Part shown: positions 60,035-64,000 of the stretch, piece after piece
Layout: the number at the start of each line of letters is the position of its first letter
How positions within the stretch are numbered: position 1 is the first letter of the stretch
Assembly: GCF_023264675.1 (NCBI RefSeq)
Contig: NZ_JAHFVG010000010.1
Span: forward strand, 62,001-126,000
DNA from: Rhodococcus sp. (in: high G+C Gram-positive bacteria)
GTDB lineage: Bacteria > Actinomycetota > Actinomycetes > Mycobacteriales > Mycobacteriaceae
Length of the DNA stretch: 64,000 bases
Direction of reading: 5' to 3'
Position numbers and translations under genes: made by a program
The notes under the pieces: generated by a model
Databases searched by the model: none
What the model saw: the letters and a program-made list of their open reading frames with translations, nothing else
What the model was told of the DNA's origin: nothing

Positions 60035-61035
60035 CCGCCACGCTCGCAGCACCGACATCGCTCCCTCTGGGCAAGGCGCTCAACGCCGGTCTACGCCGCG
60101 CCATGGAAGACGATCCGAAGGTGATCCTCCTGGGCGAGGACATCGGCAAGCTCGGTGGCGTCTTCCGCATCACCGACGGGCTGCAGAAGGATTTCGGCCC
60201 GAACCGTGTGGTCGACACGCCTCTTGCCGAGTCCGGGATCATCGGCACCGCCGTCGGTCTGGCATTCCGCGGCTACCGGCCGGTGTGCGAGATTCAGTTC
60301 GACGGCTTCATCTACCCGGCCTTCGACCAGATCGTCTCGCAGGTCGCCAAGCTGCACTACCGCACCGGCGGCAACGTCAAGATGCCGATCACCATTCGCG
60401 TCCCCTACGGCGGCGGAATCGGTGCCGTCGAGCATCATTCGGAGTCGCCCGAGGGATACTTCGCCCAGACCGCCGGCCTGCGAGTGGTCAGCTGCAGCAA
60501 CGCGGCCGACGCCAACGTGATGCTGCGTCAGGCAATTGCCTCCGACGACCCGGTCCTGTTCTTCGAGCCGAAGCGGCGTTACTGGCAGAAGAGCGAGGTC
60601 GACGTCACCGCGTCGATCGACGACGCGTATCCGCTGCACAAGGCACGCGTCGTGCGCGCCGGCACGGACGCCACCATCGTCGCGTACGGCCCGCTGGTCA
60701 CGACGGCGCTGCAGGCGGCCGATATCGCTGCCGCCGAGGGGCGTTCGCTCGAGGTCGTGGATCTGCGCTCGCTGTCTCCCCTCGATATGGAGACAATTTC
60801 CGCCTCCGTCCGCAAGACCGGCCGACTCGTCATCACCCACGAGGCGGCGACGTTCATGGGTATCGGCGCCGAAATTGCAGCGCGTGTCCAGGAACAGTGC
60901 TTCTACAGCCTCGAAGCGCCGGTTCAACGCGTCGGCGGCTTCACCACGCCGTACCCCGCCGCCAAGCTGGAGGAATTCTTCCTCCCGGACGCCGACCGAA
61001 TTCTCGACGCAGTCGACAGGAGTTTCTCGGCATGA
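60031..61035 (+). CDS. bkdB: 2-oxoacid dehydrogenase E1 component beta subunit
   Basis: This 334-residue E1-beta subunit opens with an N-terminal LGKALNAGLRRAMEDDPKVILLGEDIGKLGGVFRIT block and contains VEHHSESPEGYFAQTAGLRVV. Together with the alpha subunit it forms the ThDP-dependent decarboxylase. GAAGGAG lies 8 nt upstream of the ATG. Its stop overlaps the E2 gene start (ATGA at 61032-61035). Confidence 0.93.
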   Translation: MTATLAAPTSLPLGKALNAGLRRAMEDDPKVILLGEDIGKLGGVFRITDGLQKDFGPNRVVDTPLAESGIIGTAVGLAFRGYRPVCEIQFDGFIYPAFDQIVSQVAKLHYRTGGNVKMPITIRVPYGGGIGAVEHHSESPEGYFAQTAGLRVVSCSNAADANVMLRQAIASDDPVLFFEPKRRYWQKSEVDVTASIDDAYPLHKARVVRAGTDATIVAYGPLVTTALQAADIAAAEGRSLEVVDLRSLSPLDMETISASVRKTGRLVITHEAATFMGIGAEIAARVQEQCFYSLEAPVQRVGGFTTPYPAAKLEEFFLPDADRILDAVDRSFSA

Positions 61036-62279
61036 CGAAGAGCTTTCTCCTTCCCGATCTCGGGGAAGGACTCACCGAAGCCGAACTGATCACCTGGCTG
61101 GTCAAGGTAGGCGACACCATCGAGCTCAATCAGGTGATCGCCGAGGTCGAAACCGCCAAGGCGTCGGTGGAACTGCCGTCGCCGTATGCCGGTGTCGTCA
61201 CCGCCCTGCGGGCCGAAGAAGGTACGACGGTCGAGGTCGGAACCGCGATCATCGACATCGCCGACGGCTCCGAGGACGTTCCGATCCAGGAGCCGGCCCA
61301 GAAGGAAGAGCGCGTGCCCGTCCTCGTCGGCTACGGCGTCGCAGGGGAGGGTCCGAGTCGCCGGGGCAACCGACGGCCTGCTGGTCCCACGTCGGTGAAG
61401 CAGACTTCGGACAAGCCCCTCGCCTCTCCGCCGGTGCGATTCGTCGCCCGTCAGGAAGGCATCGACCTCGGCGATGTCCCGGCCAGTGGTTCCCACGGAG
61501 AAGTGACGCGCGAGGATGTCGCGTCGTACCTTGCTCGCGTAGAGGAGCCGGCCGAGCCCGTCGTTCAGGTCGGAAGCAAGAACGAGACCCGCACGCCGAT
61601 CAAGGGTGTCCGCAAGCACACGGCGGCTGCCATGGTGGCGAGTGCGTTCACCGCACCCCACGTCACAGAGTTCATCACCGTCGACGTGACACCTTCGGTG
61701 GAGTTGCTGGAGAAGTTGAAGGGCAGCAAGCATTTCCGCGACATCAAGCTGACCCCGCTCGCCCTCGTCGCCAAGGCAGTTCTGGTGGCGGTGCGATCGA
61801 ACCCGAGCCTCAATTCGGAGTGGGACGAGGCGAATCAGGAGATCGTCACCAAGGGCTACGTCAACCTCGGGATCGCCGCAGCGACACCCCGCGGATTGAT
61901 GGTGCCGAACATCAAGGACGCCCACACGCTCGGACTGAAAGATCTTGCGCAGTCGCTCGTCGAACTGACGGCGACCGCCAAGGAAGGCAAGACCGGACCC
62001 GCCGATCTGGCCGACGGCACCATCACGATCACCAATGTCGGTGTGTTCGGGGTGGATTCGGGTACGCCGATTCTGAACCCGGGTGAAGCGGCGATCCTGT
62101 GCTTCGGAGCGATCAGGCGCCAACCATGGGAGTTCGAGGGCGAGATCGCACTGCGTTCGGTGACGACTCTGAGCCTGTCGTTCGATCATCGTCTCGTCGA
62201 CGGTGAGCAAGGGTCGAGGTTCCTGGCCGATATCGCGTCGATGCTCGCCGATCCGCTCAACCTGGTGGCCCTGTCGTGA
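61032..62279 (+). CDS. bkdC: 2-oxoacid dehydrogenase E2 component (dihydrolipoyl acyltransferase)
   Basis: This 415-residue E2 has a single N-terminal lipoyl domain with the lipoylated K43 in EVETAKASVE, a peripheral-subunit-binding domain (PPVRFVARQEGIDLGDV), and a catalytic domain with the active-site SFDHRLVDG histidine. It transfers the acyl group to CoA. A hydrophilic linker separates lipoyl and catalytic parts. The E3 gene starts at a GTG overlapping its stop (GTGA). Confidence 0.93.
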   Translation: MTKSFLLPDLGEGLTEAELITWLVKVGDTIELNQVIAEVETAKASVELPSPYAGVVTALRAEEGTTVEVGTAIIDIADGSEDVPIQEPAQKEERVPVLVGYGVAGEGPSRRGNRRPAGPTSVKQTSDKPLASPPVRFVARQEGIDLGDVPASGSHGEVTREDVASYLARVEEPAEPVVQVGSKNETRTPIKGVRKHTAAAMVASAFTAPHVTEFITVDVTPSVELLEKLKGSKHFRDIKLTPLALVAKAVLVAVRSNPSLNSEWDEANQEIVTKGYVNLGIAAATPRGLMVPNIKDAHTLGLKDLAQSLVELTATAKEGKTGPADLADGTITITNVGVFGVDSGTPILNPGEAAILCFGAIRRQPWEFEGEIALRSVTTLSLSFDHRLVDGEQGSRFLADIASMLADPLNLVALS

Positions 62280-63634
62280 ATGATGCTGTCGTGAGCGACG
62301 TAGTAATCCTGGGCGGCGGATCCGGGGGCTATGCGGCTGCGTTCCGCGCAGCCCAGCTGGGAATGTCCGTCACGCTGATCGAGAAGGACAAGGTCGGCGG
62401 TACGTGCCTGCACCGCGGGTGCATCCCGACCAAGGCACTGCTTCATGCCGCGGAGGTGGCCGATACCGCTCGCGAGAGTTCCGCCGTCGGTGTGAAGGCG
62501 TCGTTCGACGGCATCGACATCGCCGGAGTCCATGCGTACAAAGACGGAGTCGTTGCCAAGCTGTACAAGGGCTTGCAAGGGCTGGTGTCGGCACACAAGA
62601 TCGAACTGGTCTCCGGTGCCGGGCGATACGTCGGGGACAAGACCGTCGAGGTCGACGGCCGCCGGATCACCGGGAAGTCGGTGATACTCGCGACCGGGTC
62701 GTACTCGAAGGTGTTACCGGGGATCGACCTCGGCCCGCGAGTGCTCACCAGCGATCAGGCTCTGACCTTGGACAGCGTGCCGACGAGGGCGATCGTGCTC
62801 GGCGGCGGCGTCATCGGCGTCGAATTCGCCAGTGTGTGGGCCTCGTTCGGCGCGGACGTCACCATCGTAGAAGCTCTCCCGAGACTCGTTGCTGCCGAAG
62901 ACGAATGGGCGTCGAAGCAGTTGACCCGCGCGTTCAAGAAGCGCGGAATCACCGCGAAGACGTCGTCGCCGTTCACCGGTGTGAAAGAAACACCCGACGG
63001 TGTCACGGTGACGCTGGAATCCGGCGAAACGCTCGACGCCGATGTGCTTCTCGTTGCGGTCGGGCGGGGTCCGAACACCTCGGATCTCGGTGAGATCTCG
63101 CTGGATTCCGGGTTCGTCGCCGTGGACGCCACGTTGCAGACCACTGAACCCGGGGTCTATGCCGTCGGCGACATCGTTCGAGGGCCTCAGCTCGCGCACC
63201 GGGGATTCCAGCAGGGAATCTTCGTGGCCGAACAGATCGCCGGCCTGAGCCCGAAAGCGGTTCCCGACTCCGGTATTCCGCGCGTGACCTACTCGAACCC
63301 GGAGATCGCGTCGGTCGGGCTGACCGAAGCCCAGGCCGTCGAGCAGCATGGTTCGGCCGACACTGTCGTCTACGATCTCGCGGGCAACGGCAAGAGTCAG
63401 ATCCTCGGAGCGTCGGGCGGAGTGAAGCTCGTGCGGGCGGGAGGCGCGGTCGTCGGGATCCACATGGTCGGCGCCCGTGTCGGCGAGCTGATCGGTGAAG
63501 CCCAGCTCGTCGTCAACTGGGGTGCGTACCCCGAAGAGGTCGCGCATCTCATCCACGCGCACCCGACGCAGTCCGAGGCGTTCGGTGAGGCGCACCTCGC
63601 GCTCGCCGGGAAGCCTTTGCATTCCCACGGCTGA
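62276..63634 (+). CDS. lpdA: Dihydrolipoyl dehydrogenase (E3)
   Basis: This 452-residue flavoprotein has the FAD-binding GGGSGGYAAAF, the redox-active disulfide GGTC44LHRGC49IPTK, the NAD-binding GGGVIGVEFAS and the C-terminal HAHPTQSEAFGEAH with the active-site His. It reoxidises the lipoyl groups of the E2. It is the last gene of the E1alpha-E1beta-E2-E3 operon and is followed by a strong terminator hairpin. Confidence 0.94.
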   Translation: MNDAVVSDVVILGGGSGGYAAAFRAAQLGMSVTLIEKDKVGGTCLHRGCIPTKALLHAAEVADTARESSAVGVKASFDGIDIAGVHAYKDGVVAKLYKGLQGLVSAHKIELVSGAGRYVGDKTVEVDGRRITGKSVILATGSYSKVLPGIDLGPRVLTSDQALTLDSVPTRAIVLGGGVIGVEFASVWASFGADVTIVEALPRLVAAEDEWASKQLTRAFKKRGITAKTSSPFTGVKETPDGVTVTLESGETLDADVLLVAVGRGPNTSDLGEISLDSGFVAVDATLQTTEPGVYAVGDIVRGPQLAHRGFQQGIFVAEQIAGLSPKAVPDSGIPRVTYSNPEIASVGLTEAQAVEQHGSADTVVYDLAGNGKSQILGASGGVKLVRAGGAVVGIHMVGARVGELIGEAQLVVNWGAYPEEVAHLIHAHPTQSEAFGEAHLALAGKPLHSHG

Positions 63635-63653
63635 GAGGGCTTCCCCACCGCAC

Positions 63654-63720
63654 AAAAGCACGTGCGTTTGCGTATACCGACGGGCGACTACCCCGCCCCC
63701 ACGCAAACGCACGTGCTTTT
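63654..63720. terminator. Rho-independent terminator after lpdA
   Basis: A 20-bp perfect stem (AAAAGCACGTGCGTTTGCGT at 63654-63673 and its complement at 63701-63720) spans a 27-nt loop and is followed by TTTTT. Stem A-runs on one side and T-runs on the other make it work in both directions. Confidence 0.85.
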
Positions 63721-63854
63721 TGCGTCGGCGGATCTCCAAACGTCTGTTACGCCCGTGAAAACTCTCCCGATCCCCGGCTCGAGTACGTAAATCTACGGAC
63801 GTGCCCATAGGCCCTTCGTTCCTACTGTTCTGCCATCGCATCAATCACGGTGCA

Positions 63855-63874
63855 GCTCACCTTCCGAGGTGAGC
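63855..63874 (+). promoter_or_regulatory. Hairpin before the partial SDR gene
   Basis: GCTCACCT pairs with AGGTGAGC around the loop TCCG, an 8-bp stem that ends 21 nt before the SDR start. It could affect translation or be a protein site; the GAGGAGG ribosome binding site lies outside it. Confidence 0.4.
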
Positions 63875-63895
63875 AGGAGCAGAAGAGGAGGCATG

Positions 63896-64000
63896 ATGGG
63901 ACGTCTGTCCGGATCAGTGGCCATCGTGACCGGCGCTGCAGGCGGTATCGGGCTGGGCATCGCCGAACGATTCGCACTCGAGGGCGCCACCGTCGTCGCG
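63896..64000 (+). CDS. Short-chain dehydrogenase/reductase, partial
   Basis: The first 35 codons are present and the gene runs off the right edge. They show a classical SDR start: GRLSGSVAIVTGAAGGIGLG with TGAAGGIG as the cofactor loop. GAGGAGG sits 4 nt upstream of the ATG at 63896; an ATG at 63893 is too close to it. The substrate is unknown. Confidence 0.88.
   Translation, partial: MGRLSGSVAIVTGAAGGIGLGIAERFALEGATVVA

Noticed and set aside
59898-62279. Long frame overlapping E1-beta and continuing into E2
   Set aside because: The first part is a shadow of E1-beta in another frame. The E2 protein clearly starts at 61032 with its lipoyl domain.
1-64000. tRNA, rRNA, transposase or phage integrase genes
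   Set aside because: No cloverleaf-like sequence, ribosomal RNA signature or DDE/integrase motif was seen in either strand. I did not run a dedicated search, so a short RNA gene could be missed.

Overview
The window is GC-rich actinobacterial chromosome. A secreted antigen-85-type esterase/mycolyltransferase homologue (51800-52774), an F420-type luciferase-like oxidoreductase, a self-contained P450/3Fe-4S ferredoxin pair, and many TetR, MarR, LysR and WYL regulators paired with small catabolic operons together suggest a mycolic-acid-bearing soil actinomycete, most likely Rhodococcus or a close relative. That assignment is inference from gene content. No rRNA, tRNA, transposase, phage gene or CRISPR array was recognised.

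Layout. 1-7 kb: an acyl-CoA synthetase/enoyl-CoA hydratase operon facing a TetR gene, then a LysR gene facing an amino-acid permease and an oxidoreductase. 7-13.9 kb: a hydrolase/SDR operon facing its TetR gene across two copies of one operator; a deletion scar joining two gene remnants; MetZ-like and cupin genes; a DJ-1/AraC regulator; a 450-base stretch without a recognised gene. 13.9-20.5 kb: an enoyl-CoA hydratase/acyl-CoA ligase operon, a tautomerase, a second hydrolase, an HxlR gene facing an old-yellow-enzyme gene, and a secreted protein. 20.6-29 kb: a ClC transporter, DUF2200, rhodanese, a MarR gene with a membrane protein behind an 18-bp-arm palindrome, a methyltransferase/TetR operon that shares an operator with a cytochrome-b/molybdopterin fusion operon, a MarR/VOC pair and a WYL/VOC pair. 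29-37.9 kb: a low-GC hypothetical gene coupled to an MFS exporter, a LysR gene facing a DapA-like aldolase gene, a large thiamine-diphosphate enzyme, a lipase and a DUF1275 protein. 38-47.6 kb: P450 plus ferredoxin, a beta-lactamase-like lipoprotein, a three-gene WYL / ATP-grasp / C-H-N (papain-like?) protein operon, a VOC protein, a GAF-PAS-GGDEF cyclase and a NUDIX protein. 47.6-54.7 kb: an acyl-CoA dehydrogenase / phosphotransferase-fold / SDR operon behind an 18-bp palindrome, an F420-type oxidoreductase, the mycolyltransferase-like protein, and a MocR gene facing an AhpD-like gene. 54.7-64 kb: PrpD, a molybdopterin-fold lipoprotein, an MFS transporter and a complete four-gene branched-chain 2-oxoacid/pyruvate dehydrogenase operon, ending at a strong terminator and a partial SDR gene.

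Most units are regulator plus divergent operon, with 1-4 bp start/stop overlaps inside operons. The items most worth a second look are: a family of four intergenic hairpins with compensating stem changes and a shared loop (40.8, 54.7, 56.3 and 57.3 kb); the ATP-grasp plus putative cysteine-peptidase-like operon; the operator pairs; and the LysR/NmrA deletion scar.
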